A stretch of 64,000 nucleotides of DNA from Noviherbaspirillum autotrophicum (GCF_000818395.1 NZ_JWJG01000028.1:2711195-2775194), one strand, 5' to 3'; numbered from the stretch's first letter, positions 25,202 through 39,442 are shown. The notes: a model not told the origin generated them from the letters alone. Numbers and translations: made by a program.

Positions 25202-26421
25202 CTAACGCGTGACTGATGGTGCAGCCACCTGGTGGTGCACGGTGTTTTGTGTTCCCATTTCTGGTTTGTCAGTGCGAGCCGCAGCGAAGCGGGCGCCGAT
25301 CCTTGCGGCAGCCGCGATGCATTTCCTGTCCCCTAATCGCCCGGGCTTTTTTGACGTCCTTACCGGCCTAAAGCCGGGGATTCCTGCTGCCAGATGGCGA
25401 CGTCCCGCCACGAGAATGTTCTTGGCAGCGTTGGCATCACGGTCGTGAAGTGTGCCGCATCCCGTGCAAGCCCATTCTCTTATTCCAAGGCCTGCGATAC
25501 CTTTCGGCCTCGAATCGGGTAAGCAGCCACCAGACGAGCAGGTTTGGGTGGAAAACACTTCGTTGCCGCCCTCGAACGATATGCCGGCCGCCATCGACTT
25601 GTACTGAAGCATTGTTCGGAACGACGACCAGTCCGCATCCAAGACGGATTTAGCCATCTTGGTTTTGGCCAGACCCGCCATGTTCACGTTGCCAACGAAG
25701 ATCGCACCATGCTCGGACCCGAGTCGGGTGCTGAGTTTGTGCAGAACGTCTTTCTTGCGATGTCCCATCTGAGCATGCATCGCCTTGACGCGGTCTTTCT
25801 TGTTTGCCTGCTGTGCAACAGTGAGCCCCTGCTGCCCACGGCGATCGATGCGCTGCGCTTCAAACTTTTCACCGAGGGACAGCGCAGCGAAGTCTTTCGG
25901 GCCCCCGACCCATCTCGACCGAGGTTGTTCCCGCTGATTTGGGTTTCTCAACTTCCACACACATTGGCGTACCACGGGCCTCGTGCATCCTGACTGAAGT
26001 TGCCCGACCTTAGCTGGTAACCACCAAGGCCATCGCTGTCCCAGACACTGAAGAACTGGCCCGCGTAGCGCAGTTACCCGTTCCTGTACGTGACTGCACC
26101 TGCCTTGAATGGAATCCAGCCGAGCGACTTTCGCGCGCCGCGAGATATACGCCAGCGTAGCTTGGCCTTCCTGAACTGCTTGCGGCGGGTGACGTATGCC
26201 TCGGTGCCACCCTGCACGGTTTGGCTGTGCACCGTCAATCCTTCCTTGCAGGCACCCAGCGTGTATTTGGCAATGTCATCGGCGCTAAAGAATAGCCCTG
26301 TGCGCTGCGTATGTGTGACGCACCGTTCATTGACGTCATTCCCAATCATGTTGCACTCACATGCCATCGCGTCGAGCGACTTGGCATGTTTATCTTTGAT
26401 CTGGACTCGCAGCGTTTTCAT
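25202..26421 (-). pseudogene. Decayed TnpB (IS200/IS605-IS1341 type)
   Basis: Two frames give the N-terminal part (26074-26421, MKTLRVQIKDKHAKSL...) and the C-terminal RuvC/zinc part (25202-25975). About 100 bases between them read in a third frame. The expected first RuvC motif is shortened to VGGPKDFAAL and has lost the catalytic Asp; the zinc ribbon reads TCSSGG where a CxxC is expected, while CTGCG is kept. No TnpA-like gene is nearby. The nuclease is clearly inactive and the reading frame is broken. Confidence 0.85.
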
Positions 26422-26442
26422 GCCACCATGATCGTTAGCCAA

Positions 26443-27047
26443 TGAAGCAAAACAACGTCATCCGGCGCGGCAGGCACTGCGTATGCGCACCGCATGTGCC
26501 TTTGGTCTTAAAGGTGTGTCGAGTCGCGTGATTCACACGAAGAACTATCCGAGACTGCGCAAGAACCTCCGGGAAAGCGTACTGTGGTCGCCTCCTACGT
26601 TGCCGGCCGTTGTGGCGGCACGCCGATCACAGTGCTGCGTCGATACTTTGAATAGCAAAGGGCGTCGGATTAGCAATGCCAGGACGGCGTTGCCGTCCTG
26701 GCGCTACATCCCTGCCCTGAAGGGCGAAGCTTTGCGCGAAAATCACTGATAAAAATGGTTGGCGTCGAATGCGGCCCCGCAAACCGACATCATGGTCGCG
26801 CCGGTGGATGCATGCTGTCGCATGGTCGAGATCGTCAGGGGATAGACAATGGATGACGATGGGGGATCAGTATTGTGGCGACCACACTGGGGAGGTTGCC
26901 GTTTTATGGTCGGGCATTGGCATGGCTGTGCAGTACAGATCTTGCAAAGAATGTCGGCGTTCGAGGGTTGGATGCGTGGCGCATCCTGACGGATTGCGAG
27001 CATTCCCGCAGCGCTCACAGAGCGACATGAATTTTTTTGAAAAGCTC
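26443..27047. other. Intergenic region upstream of the rRNA operon
   Basis: About 600 bases without a supported gene between the TnpB remnant and the rRNA promoter. Short frames on both strands have no ribosome site or known domain. Confidence 0.4.
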
Positions 27048-27076
27048 TTGTGGCGAGCAATTGGCTTTGCTATAGT
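27048..27076 (+). promoter_or_regulatory. Putative rRNA operon promoter
   Basis: TTGTGG (27048-27053) and TATAGT (27071-27076) are separated by 17 bases and followed by a GC-rich discriminator. It lies about 320 bases before the 16S gene, a usual distance. A TTCTTTAACAA leader motif at about 27203 resembles boxA-type antitermination leaders and recurs in the 16S-23S spacer at about 29228. Confidence 0.55.
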
Positions 27077-27394
27077 TCGCCTCCCGTCGCAAAACGCGAA
27101 TCGACAAAGCGCTGCAAGCAGCGCTGCGGCTCGGGAAAAACGCAGGCAAACACGATGTTTTGCCGGTGTCGCGACACACATGCGTGATGTCAGCGGAACA
27201 AGTTCTTTAACAAATAACAGCCGATAAGTGTGGGCGCTTGGTGGCAGTGCGGCGGTGGCGAAAGTTGCCGAAGCTCAAAGCATATCAAGTGCTCACAAAG
27301 AAATACAGGTAAGTTCGCAAGAACGGACCTAGTCAGTATTTTGAGTGAGCGACGGTTCTACGGAACCTGCCAGAGATGGCACAAAACAGGAATT

Positions 27395-28928
<1,534 letters not shown>

Positions 28929-28988
28929 GAGTATTCGCACGAAAATCAAGCGTTCACACTTATCGGTGTGTTATTCGAGAACAGCAAT

Positions 28989-29065
28989 GGGTCTGTAGCT
29001 CAGCTGGTTAGAGCACCGTGTTGATAACGCGGGGGTCGTTGGTTCGAGCCCAACTAGACCCACCA
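28989..29065 (+). tRNA. tRNA-Ile (GAT)
   Basis: 77 bases including an encoded CCA, with acceptor GGGTCTG/TAGACCC, anticodon loop TTGATAAC giving GAT, and T-loop GGTTCGAGCC. Standard location in the 16S-23S spacer. Confidence 0.97.
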
Positions 29066-29075
29066 TCAAGGTTTC

Positions 29076-29151
29076 GGGGGTTTAGCTCAGCTGGGAGAGC
29101 ACCTGCTTTGCAAGCAGGGGGTCGTCGGTTCGATCCCGTCAACCTCCACCA
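29076..29151 (+). tRNA. tRNA-Ala (TGC)
   Basis: 76 bases including CCA, anticodon stem-loop CTGCTTTGCAAGCAG giving TGC, T-loop GGTTCGATCC. The acceptor stem has one G-T wobble. It follows tRNA-Ile after ten bases. Confidence 0.97.
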
Positions 29152-29423
29152 AGACATCAAACCTAAGTCATCGCTTCGATGGCGACGTGATTTAGGTTTG
29201 ATCTTTTAGATCATTGGCTGTTTTTGTTCTTTAACAATCTGGAAGAAGTAGTAAAGATTTATCAGTTGGAGCTGATGCGTTGTGATGACGTGTTGGTGAA
29301 GACTGGTGGGTTGTGATTGTATCAATCAATAGTATGAAAGAGTTCTCGTAACAACGAGAGTCTGGAATACGGCACGCAAACTCAAGCTCTATAGCGTTTC
29401 TCGCAAGAGAAGCTAACGTTATA

Positions 29424-32301
<2,878 letters not shown>

Positions 32302-32443
32302 TAACCTTAGCAGGTATAGGCAAGAGTAGCGTGTGACTCGATTGAGCATCACACCCGCCAATATATGTAGTACCCCTACTGCTTCTTCCCAGATTGCGTT
32401 GTTTGATGCGCCAGTGCACCGGCCTCAAGCAACACTACAAGTT

Positions 32444-32562
32444 ATGCCTGATGACCATAGCGAGTTGGTACCACCCCTTCCCATCCCGAACAGGACCGTG
32501 AAACGACTTCGCGCCGATGATAGTGCTGCAACCAGTGTGAAAGTAGGTTATCGTCAGGCTAG
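32444..32562 (+). rRNA. rrf: 5S ribosomal RNA
   Basis: About 118 bases starting TGCCTGATGACC and ending ATCGTCAGGC, whose termini pair. The internal CCATCCCGAACAGGACCGTGA region is typical. No tRNA follows it. Confidence 0.95.
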
Positions 32563-32570
32563 TTACTCCT

Positions 32571-32608
32571 AAAACGCCCCCAGCATCCCCTTGCTGGGGG
32601 CGTTTTGC
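32571..32608 (+). terminator. rRNA operon terminator
   Basis: AAAACGCCCCCAGCA and TGCTGGGGGCGTTTT form a 15-bp stem with a short loop and a trailing T-run. It ends the rRNA transcript about ten bases after 5S and about 70 bases before the IS66 element. Confidence 0.92.
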
Positions 32609-32730
32609 TTTGCACCCCGCCTTTTGCCTGCCCCGATCAAAAACGCATCTGCAGCAACACGGGGCACTCAAATCGAGGTAAGCGATCCATCATCGGCGTC
32701 TTGAATCGCGGAGTTTGAGCAGTCAGGATA

Positions 32731-32754
32731 TGTCCACCTACATGGAGGTGGACA
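32731..32754 (+). promoter_or_regulatory. Hairpin covering the tnpA ribosome site
   Basis: TGTCCACCT (32731-32739) pairs with AGGTGGACA (32746-32754) around a six-base loop. The GGAGGTGG ribosome site of tnpA lies in the right arm, three to ten bases before its ATG. In a transcript entering from outside, this hairpin would hide the site. Confidence 0.6.
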
Positions 32755-32757
32755 CCT

Positions 32758-33183
32758 ATGGCAGAGCATGACTCAGAGCTGTTGCAGCGGCTGGTTGTCG
32801 GCAGCAAGCGGGATGGACGCCGGCGATATGACAAACAGGCGAAGGCCGAGCTGGTCCAGACATGCCTCAAGCCAGGCGTGTCAGTGGCGCGCGTGGCGCT
32901 CAAGCATGGCATCAACGCGAACCTGCTGCGCAAGTGGATCAGCCTGCACCTGCAGAAACAGGAGCAATCTCCTGTTGCGACATCACAGTCTGTCGCGCCT
33001 TCACCGCCTCCATTCATACCGGTCGTGCCGGCGGGCTCCTGCAGCAAGCCCACAGAGTCCGGGTTACGAGTGCGGCTGCCCAACGGCATCGAGATTTGTC
33101 TGAGTGGGCATGGCGAAGATGAGCTGTCGTGCTTGTTGCGCCTGCTGTGCACACTGCCATGTTCCGTCTCGACCCGGCTCTGA
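32758..33183 (+). CDS. tnpA: IS66 TnpA (Orf1)
   Basis: 141 residues. A helix-turn-helix region (RYDKQAKAELVQTCLKPGVSVARVALKHGINANLLRKW) is typical of IS66 Orf1, followed by a Pro-rich linker and RLPNGIEICLSG. It overlaps tnpB by 25 bases. Confidence 0.92.
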   Translation: MAEHDSELLQRLVVGSKRDGRRRYDKQAKAELVQTCLKPGVSVARVALKHGINANLLRKWISLHLQKQEQSPVATSQSVAPSPPPFIPVVPAGSCSKPTESGLRVRLPNGIEICLSGHGEDELSCLLRLLCTLPCSVSTRL

Positions 33184-33509
33184 AGGTATTCCTGCACCGC
33201 GAGCCGGTGGACGGCCGCAAGAACATCAATGGCCTGGCTGCGCTGGTCGAACAAGGCCTCGGGCTCGATCCCTTTGCTCGGGCGGTCTACGTCTTCAGCA
33301 ATAAGCGGCGCGACCGCATCAAACTGCTGCTGTGGGATCGCACCGGATTCTGGCTTCTGTTCAAGCGGCTGGAAGCGGACCGCTTCGTCTGGCCGAAAGC
33401 GTCAGCGGTGGTCGAGCTCAGCGTCGAGCAGCTGCAATGGCTGCTCGATGGGATCGACCTGGAAGCCATGCGCGGCCATCCTGTGCGCCATTACCGTCGC
33501 ACGGCGTGA
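33159..33509 (+). CDS. tnpB: IS66 TnpB (Orf2)
   Basis: 116 residues from the ATG at 33159. It carries the IS66 Orf2 signature: [38 protein letters not shown] and a C-terminal LDGIDLEAM. An accessory protein required for transposition in this family; the reaction is not known. Confidence 0.94.
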   Translation: MFRLDPALKVFLHREPVDGRKNINGLAALVEQGLGLDPFARAVYVFSNKRRDRIKLLLWDRTGFWLLFKRLEADRFVWPKASAVVELSVEQLQWLLDGIDLEAMRGHPVRHYRRTA

Positions 33510-33540
33510 ACCGGGGCGGCAGAGCGTTGTCAAAAAGTCC

Positions 33541-35112
33541 ATGCAAAACGTCATGATCACGGCCGAGGAACTGGAAGCGTTGCGCCAGGCAGCGCAGGAG
33601 CGTGACGCGTTGCGCGGTGAGCTGCGGGTCGTGACGCTCGAGCGGGGCCTGCTCAAGGAACGCGTGCAGGCGTATCTGCACAAGCTGTATGCGGCACGCA
33701 GCGAAGCACGCAGTGCCGGGCAAAAGGATCTGTTCTTTAACGAGGCCGAGACCCTGGCGCCGACTGCCTCCGCTGAGCCTGCCAAAGAGGACGAGCCAGG
33801 CGTTGAAGTGGCGAGCCATCTGCGCAAAAAGCGTGGTGGCCGCAAGCCGCTCGATCCCGCGCTACCGCGCGACGTCGTGCGTCACGAGCTGCCCGAATCC
33901 GAGCGTATTTGCCCGCATGACGGCAGCGTCCTGATCGAAATCGGTGCCGAGATCAGCGAACAGCTCGACATCATTCCCCAGCAGGTACGCGTGATCCAGC
34001 ATCAGCGCATCAAGTACGCCTGCCCGTGCTGCGATGGCGGCATCAAGGTCACGCCTGCCGCAGCGCGCGTCATCCCCAAGGGCCTGCTGACCGAAGCGGC
34101 GCTGGCGTGGATCGTGACGGCGAAGTATCAGGATGGCTTGCCGCTGTATCGGCAAGCGGCCTTGCTGCGCCGCTTTGGCGGCGACCTGTCGCGCACCACG
34201 CTGGCCGCCAGCGTGGTGCGCGTTGGTCAGGCAGTGCAGCCGATCATCAACCTGCTGCGCGACGTGCTGCTGGAATCCGAGCTGGTGTACGGCGACGAGA
34301 CGGAACTGCAGGTGCTCAAGGAACCGGGCCGCTCGCCGCAGACCCAAAGCTATCTGTGGGCGCAGATGAATGGCACGGGACCGCCGGTGCGCTTGTTCGG
34401 CTACTCTCCCGGTCGGGGAACCAGCCATGCGCTCAAACTCTATGCCGGCATGGCCAAAGGCGCAGTGCTGATGACGGATGGCTATGAGGTCTACAACGCC
34501 ATCGCGGCGACCCATGGTCTGGTGCACCTCGGATGCTGGGTCCATTGTCGACGCTACTTCATCGAGGCCGAGGACGTGCTGCCGAAAGAGTCGCGCACAC
34601 CGCAGCAGCCTGCCACGCAATTCATTGCAGCCATCGGCAAGCTCTATGCCGCCGAGGCCCGAGCCAGGCACGCCGACGCGGCCCACCGACAACGGCTGCG
34701 CGCCCGCTACAGCGCCCATGTGCTCAAGCACATCGAGCGCCTGCTGCTGACGTATCAGCCGATCGTCACGCCCAACAGCAAGCTCGGCCGTGCTCTTGCC
34801 TATCTGAGTGGGCAGTGGTCCAAACTGACGCGCTACATCGAGAACGGCCTCTGGCCGATTGACAACAACCAGTGCGAAAACGCGATCCGTCCCTTCGTGA
34901 TCGGGCGAAAGGGCTGGCTGTTTGCGGACACCGTCGGCGGCGCTACTGCCAGCGCCAATCTGTATTCCATCATCGAGACCTGCAAGGCCAATAACGTCAA
35001 TCCGTACGCCTACCTGATCAAACTGCTCCGCGCGCTGCCTCTGGCAACTACGGCCGATGATTACGAGGCGCTGCTGCCCTGGAAAATCTCCCTCCCGACG
35101 ACTCGGTTGTAA
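33541..35112 (+). CDS. tnpC: IS66 TnpC transposase
   Basis: 523 residues from the ATG at 33541; the longer frame from 33229 overlaps tnpB out of frame and was not used. An N-terminal leucine-rich coiled coil (about 5-45), a zinc-binding CP...C-x-C region (ICPHDG, CPCCDGG) and the DDE core: [19 protein letters not shown] and [15 protein letters not shown]. It appears intact. Confidence 0.95.
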   Translation: MQNVMITAEELEALRQAAQERDALRGELRVVTLERGLLKERVQAYLHKLYAARSEARSAGQKDLFFNEAETLAPTASAEPAKEDEPGVEVASHLRKKRGGRKPLDPALPRDVVRHELPESERICPHDGSVLIEIGAEISEQLDIIPQQVRVIQHQRIKYACPCCDGGIKVTPAAARVIPKGLLTEAALAWIVTAKYQDGLPLYRQAALLRRFGGDLSRTTLAASVVRVGQAVQPIINLLRDVLLESELVYGDETELQVLKEPGRSPQTQSYLWAQMNGTGPPVRLFGYSPGRGTSHALKLYAGMAKGAVLMTDGYEVYNAIAATHGLVHLGCWVHCRRYFIEAEDVLPKESRTPQQPATQFIAAIGKLYAAEARARHADAAHRQRLRARYSAHVLKHIERLLLTYQPIVTPNSKLGRALAYLSGQWSKLTRYIENGLWPIDNNQCENAIRPFVIGRKGWLFADTVGGATASANLYSIIETCKANNVNPYAYLIKLLRALPLATTADDYEALLPWKISLPTTRL

Positions 35113-35169
35113 TCGCGCTAACAACACGCGAGACTATCCGACAAGGGACGTCCGTCATGGATCGCTTAC

Positions 35170-35519
35170 ATCCAATCGACAACTTGTAGACGCGGTTTAC
35201 TGATACATTCGGCCACGGCACTCCAAAGTGGGTCAACTTCCGGTGAACGTCAACAGTCCGTGCTCACCGCTGGGTGGTAGGGAACAAACAGCTGACTGAA
35301 CCGGTTTCGCCGACTGCTGGTGCGATGGGAAAAGCGTGCAGACACATACCTGGCGATGCTGCAGTTCGCTTGTGGCCTCATTACATGGCGGTTCGCCCTA
35401 TCGAAATAGGCTGGAAATATGGAAAGGATTCGCTTTTTATTTTTATTTCATAAGTCCATTTCTTTTGCCTGGCAATCATGTGTCTTCACCGAGGGCATTC
35501 AGTAAGTTCAGTGCCTGCG
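35170..35519. other. Intergenic region after IS66
   Basis: About 350 bases with no gene supported. The AT-rich stretch around 35430-35470 could hold regulatory signals, but nothing specific was recognised. Confidence 0.35.
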
Positions 35520-37181
35520 CTACAAGGTATCGGAGAAATACACGAACCGGTCTCGCCCGCGCATCTTTGCAACATACATCGCTTCGTCCGCATGTTTGAC
35601 AAGCGATTGGAGATTGTCGGAATCGGACGGATACACAGTAATACCAATGCTGGCCGATACCTTCCCCTGAACGCCCCCAAGTTCGAATGCGCTACGCAGG
35701 TCCTGAACGATTTCTGTCGCAATACGATCAACTGTTTCCTTGCCACCATATTCCGGGATAATGATGGTGAACTCGTCTCCACCTAAACGTGCGAACGTGT
35801 CGGTTCCGCGAATTAGGCGTTGAATTCGCCGAACTGCCTCTTTTAACAACAAGTCCCCCTTGTCGTGGCCAAGCTTGTCGTTGATTTCCTTGAAGTTGTC
35901 GAGATCGATGAACAGGATTGCAAGCGGCAAGCCGGTGCGCTTTGCCTTCTTTAGTTCATGTTCCAAGCGGTCGAGAAACAGCCGCCTGTTCGGGATGTCC
36001 GTCAATTGATCGTAGTTGGCCTGATGCCAGATCAATTCATCCTGCTGGCGTCTTTCGGTAATGTTCGAGAACTGTGCAACATAGCGGTAAACGCGGCCGT
36101 CGGCGCTACGGATTATGCTGACGTTCAGCCATTTTCCGAGCAAATGCCCGTCCTTGTGGTGATCCCACATTTCGCCCTGCCAGCACCCGTTTTTGTTAAG
36201 CGAATACCAGAACTGAACGTAGAACTCCTTGTTGTGCAGTCCGGACTGCATCAACTTCGGGTTCTTGCCCTTGATCTCGTCCAGTTGATATCCAGTGATG
36301 CGGGTGAATGCGGGATTGACGTCAAGAATCCGGTTTTCTTCGTCGGTCACCATGATGCCTTCATTGCTCGACAGGTAAATCAATGAAGCGAGCTTCATGG
36401 ATTCGTCCAGCTTTCTGGCATTGGTAATATCCTCGACAAGCGACCAGACGCAGGGCTGGGTGCCAGGTCCAGGAATTTGTACGCCGGTCAATCTCACCGG
36501 AGTCCGCTCGCCGTCCTTCCGCAGGTACTCTTTTTTATACGGACCGTAGCTGCCACTACGCTCAAGCGACTCAAGCTGCACCTCATCCTCTGCATCATAT
36601 TCCGGAGGAGTGAGCGACCGGTAGTCGAGGGCATGGAGCTCGTCTGCGGTGTGCCCGGTGATTAGCTCAAACGCCCGGTTGAATTCAAGAAAGCGACCAT
36701 CACAATCCGTCAGCACAATCCCAACCGGGGCAGATTGAAAGAGGCCTCGCAACATGGCGTCGCTTGCACGCACTTTTGCGTCGGCATGCTTCTGGACTGT
36801 GACATCAATCGTTATGCAGATAAGATAGAGCGGCGTTCCATCGTCATCGAAAACAGGCCTTTTCGAGGTGTTGCCAACGCGATTTTCCTTGAGGGACTCG
36901 TTCCAATAGCTCTCTTCGAAGTCGACCGCAGTTCGACTGGCCCACACATGACGGTCCATTTCGAGGAAGTGTTCCATCTGGTCCGGGGGAAAGAATCCGC
37001 TGCCATCGGTCCCGTATAAGTCGTCAAACGCGATCCCCCACTGCTCCTCGCATGCGCGGTTCATCAGGATGATCCTGCTTAAACGATCCTTAACGAAAAA
37101 GGCTGCCGGAATCGCGTTGACGATATCCCTGGCACCTCGATTCAGAAACTCACGCTCTGCGAAGATGGTGCGGGCGTCCAT
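35520..37181 (-). CDS. PAS-PAS-PAS-GGDEF diguanylate cyclase
   Basis: 553 residues from the ATG at 37181. Three PAS domains (about 15-130, 135-255 and 265-385) precede a GGDEF domain with an intact RLGGDEF active site (about 462). An ITGYQLDEIKGKNPKLMQSG block in the third PAS is typical of flavin/oxygen- or ligand-sensing PAS units in cyclases. No EAL domain. It probably makes cyclic di-GMP in response to a small-molecule or redox signal. Alternative upstream GTG at 37271 would add 30 residues. Confidence 0.92.
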   Translation of the reverse strand: MDARTIFAEREFLNRGARDIVNAIPAAFFVKDRLSRIILMNRACEEQWGIAFDDLYGTDGSGFFPPDQMEHFLEMDRHVWASRTAVDFEESYWNESLKENRVGNTSKRPVFDDDGTPLYLICITIDVTVQKHADAKVRASDAMLRGLFQSAPVGIVLTDCDGRFLEFNRAFELITGHTADELHALDYRSLTPPEYDAEDEVQLESLERSGSYGPYKKEYLRKDGERTPVRLTGVQIPGPGTQPCVWSLVEDITNARKLDESMKLASLIYLSSNEGIMVTDEENRILDVNPAFTRITGYQLDEIKGKNPKLMQSGLHNKEFYVQFWYSLNKNGCWQGEMWDHHKDGHLLGKWLNVSIIRSADGRVYRYVAQFSNITERRQQDELIWHQANYDQLTDIPNRRLFLDRLEHELKKAKRTGLPLAILFIDLDNFKEINDKLGHDKGDLLLKEAVRRIQRLIRGTDTFARLGGDEFTIIIPEYGGKETVDRIATEIVQDLRSAFELGGVQGKVSASIGITVYPSDSDNLQSLVKHADEAMYVAKMRGRDRFVYFSDTL

Positions 37182-37354
37182 GGGCGCTTTCGATAATAAC
37201 AATTTGAAATTTAAGGATAATCGAACGGAACGACTTTCGCTACTAAAATGCAACTTTCCCTCACGTCCCACCTGTTTTTTCTAAAGAGCTAATTCTCAGT
37301 GTCAACGGGCGTCCTCTGGTTCTTTCTCGACCTGCGTCCTGCTCTATATCTGGG

Positions 37355-37534
37355 ATGATTAAACTTTTGGAGAACCTTGAAGGCGCAATCGATGTTCTTT
37401 CCTTATTAGATACGCATAGGCTTCAATCAGCCGAGCTAAAAAGTAGTGAATGGCAAAGCGTCTACTCATACATAGACCGCTTAAGCAAGGTTCTGAAACG
37501 TGCGTATGCTGCCTGCAAGGTATGCGTGCGATAG
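37355..37534 (+). CDS. Possible 59-residue helical protein
   Basis: An open frame from ATG at 37355 to TAG at 37534 gives 59 residues with regular amphipathic helices (IKLLENLEGAIDVLSLLD, SVYSYIDRLSKVLKRAY). It lies alone between two minus-strand genes, on the other strand. The ribosome site is weak (TGGG). Amino-acid make-up looks protein-like and unlike a random frame, but there is no family recognised. Confidence 0.35.
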   Translation: MIKLLENLEGAIDVLSLLDTHRLQSAELKSSEWQSVYSYIDRLSKVLKRAYAACKVCVR

Positions 37535-37544
37535 CAAATTGAGA

Positions 37545-38975
37545 TCATTCTCTTTTTGCTTCCATATTTGCAGCAATCAAGCGACCGAGCGTGGTTAACG
37601 CTGCCTCCGTTCGCTCATCCCACGGATGTCCATAGTTAAGACGAAGGCAATTCGCAAATCCGCGGTGCGCGGAAAACATCGGTCCCGGCGCGATGCTGAT
37701 TCCCAGTGAGAACGCTTGCCTGTGCACTTCAAGCGTATTGATTTTGCCCGGCAGCTCTATCCACAAGAAATACCCACCGCTTGGGCGAGTCGCTTTTGTG
37801 CCCTTGGGGAAATGACGCACAACGGCTTGCACCATTGCGCTTTGTTGCACGGATAACGCGTGGCGCAATTGGCGCAAATGCTTGTCGTATCCACCTTTGG
37901 CCAGGTAGTCGGCAAGCGCCGCCTGTGCCGGCGCCGAGGCGGACAGCGTCGTCGTGACCTTTAAGCGAGCCACGCGCTGGGTAAATCGCCCTGGCACTGC
38001 CCAGCCTATCCGGTAGCCCGGCGCCAAACATTTCGAGAAGGAGGCGCAATGCATCACCAACCCCTTCGTGTCGAACGCTTTTGCGGAAATGGGACGCTTG
38101 CTTCCAAAATAAAGCTCACCGTAGACGTCATCCTCGATTAACGGCACATCATGGGAGGTCAGCAGCTCAACCAGTGCCTGCTTTTTTTCATCTGACATCA
38201 GGCTACCCAGCGGATTCTGGAAGTTCGTCATCAACCAGCATGCCTTCGGTTTGTGACGTTCCAAAGCTAGCGCCATCGCTTCAAGGTCGACACCTTCCCG
38301 CGGGTGCGTCGGCACCTCGATTGCCTTCAGCCCAACGCGTTCCAGCGCCTGGAGTGCTGCATAAAAGGTTGGAGATTCAATGAGCACGCAATCGCCCGGG
38401 CGGGTGACCGCCTGAAGACATAAATTCAGCGCTTCCAGCGCACCATTGGTAATCACGATTTCATCGGTGTGGATATGCAGGCCGTCAGCGAGGTAGCGCA
38501 AAGCGATTTGACGACGCAATGCCGCATTTCCCGGCGTCAGATCATCCACCGTGCTCCACGGGTCCATCTCCTGCACGCTGCTCGCCATCGAACGTGCGAG
38601 CCGCTGCAGCGGGAACAGCAACGGGCTCGGAAAGGCAGAGCCAAACGGAATCACGTCACGTGTCTTGAGCGACTCAAGCACATCAAAAACCAGCTGGCTG
38701 ACGTCAACGTTAGTCGAATCCCCGCTTGGCTGGGAAGAAATGTCGGGTTCGGGCGGAAGCGATTTTGCCCCTGCGGTCACGTAATATCCGGACCGCTCGC
38801 GTGCGCGTATCAGCCCCCGCGCTTCCAACAGGTAATACGCCTCAAAGACTGTCGAGGGGCTGACCCCGCGGCTCGTGCTTGCCTGCCGAACTGAAGGGAG
38901 ACGATCGCCTAGTTTCATCACCCCGGTGCGAATGGACTGAGCAATTTCCTCGGCAAGTGCTTCATAGCGTTTCAT
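37545..38975 (-). CDS. MocR-type regulator (GntR HTH plus aminotransferase fold)
   Basis: 476 residues. The N-terminal GntR winged helix (LGDRLPSVRQASTSRGVSPSTVFEAYYLLEARGL, about 22-56) is followed by an aspartate-aminotransferase fold. The PLP-binding Lys is in SFSKCLAPGYRIGW (about 312) and VIEDDVYGEL holds the PLP-ring Asp. MocR proteins sense PLP-amino acid adducts; which amine or pathway is controlled here is unknown. It is divergent from the cydA remnant and hisC, so hisC could be a target. Confidence 0.9.
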   Translation of the reverse strand: MKRYEALAEEIAQSIRTGVMKLGDRLPSVRQASTSRGVSPSTVFEAYYLLEARGLIRARERSGYYVTAGAKSLPPEPDISSQPSGDSTNVDVSQLVFDVLESLKTRDVIPFGSAFPSPLLFPLQRLARSMASSVQEMDPWSTVDDLTPGNAALRRQIALRYLADGLHIHTDEIVITNGALEALNLCLQAVTRPGDCVLIESPTFYAALQALERVGLKAIEVPTHPREGVDLEAMALALERHKPKACWLMTNFQNPLGSLMSDEKKQALVELLTSHDVPLIEDDVYGELYFGSKRPISAKAFDTKGLVMHCASFSKCLAPGYRIGWAVPGRFTQRVARLKVTTTLSASAPAQAALADYLAKGGYDKHLRQLRHALSVQQSAMVQAVVRHFPKGTKATRPSGGYFLWIELPGKINTLEVHRQAFSLGISIAPGPMFSAHRGFANCLRLNYGHPWDERTEAALTTLGRLIAANMEAKRE

Positions 38976-39253
38976 AAAGACCTTGGGTTAAGCGCTGAAA
39001 TAAACTTTCTTGAGGCATGACATCTGATACGGTAAGCAAACACAAAGACATTCTGCTCCGTATCACGTTGCTGCTGTTGTATTTCACCATAGCACTCGTT
39101 AGAAAGTACAGGTACAGGAACGAATTTTTTGAATAATCAAGATGGCTCTGATCTGGTTTTTAAAGCCGTCCCTGATCCTGTTATTCAACAACACTTTGGA
39201 GCATACTCAATGGCGCCGATCTCGTTTTTCCGATTGGTAAAGAACTTGAGGGA

Positions 39254-39442
39254 ATGACTATGCTGGGCTCGACCGCGCTTGAACTCGCCCGAATTCAATT
39301 CGGGTTCACCATTTCCTATCACATCGTTTTTCCTGTCATTACCATCGGCCTCACCTGTTACCTGTCTGAGCTGGAAGCGTGCTTGCCGCGCACCTGGCAA
39401 GAGGTATCGCCGCCCAGATCAAAGGCAAGTCAATACCCGTAG
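39254..39442 (+). pseudogene. N-terminal remnant of cytochrome bd oxidase subunit I (cydA)
   Basis: The frame starts ALELARIQFGFTISYHIVF and continues through the first helix of CydA (FPVITIGLTCYLSELEA), then diverges after about 45 residues and ends. Full CydA is about 450-520 residues. The remainder and cydB are missing; hisC follows 90 bases later. It is a left-over 5' end after a deletion or rearrangement. Confidence 0.82.

Larger units (their letters stand above)
32678..35169 (+). mobile_element. IS66-family insertion sequence (complete, three genes)
   Basis: 2492 bases bounded by inverted repeats: the left end begins GTAAGCGATCCAT and the right end is its complement, with further matches inward. 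It carries tnpA, tnpB and tnpC in the usual IS66 order. IS66 elements normally make an 8-bp target duplication, but the flanks (AAATCGAG left, ATCCAATC right) are not identical, so the element may be old or rearranged. Confidence 0.9.

Noticed and set aside
33862-35127. 421-residue open frame on the minus strand
   Set aside because: It is antisense to the intact IS66 tnpC gene over its whole length, and the conserved transposase motifs are on the + strand.
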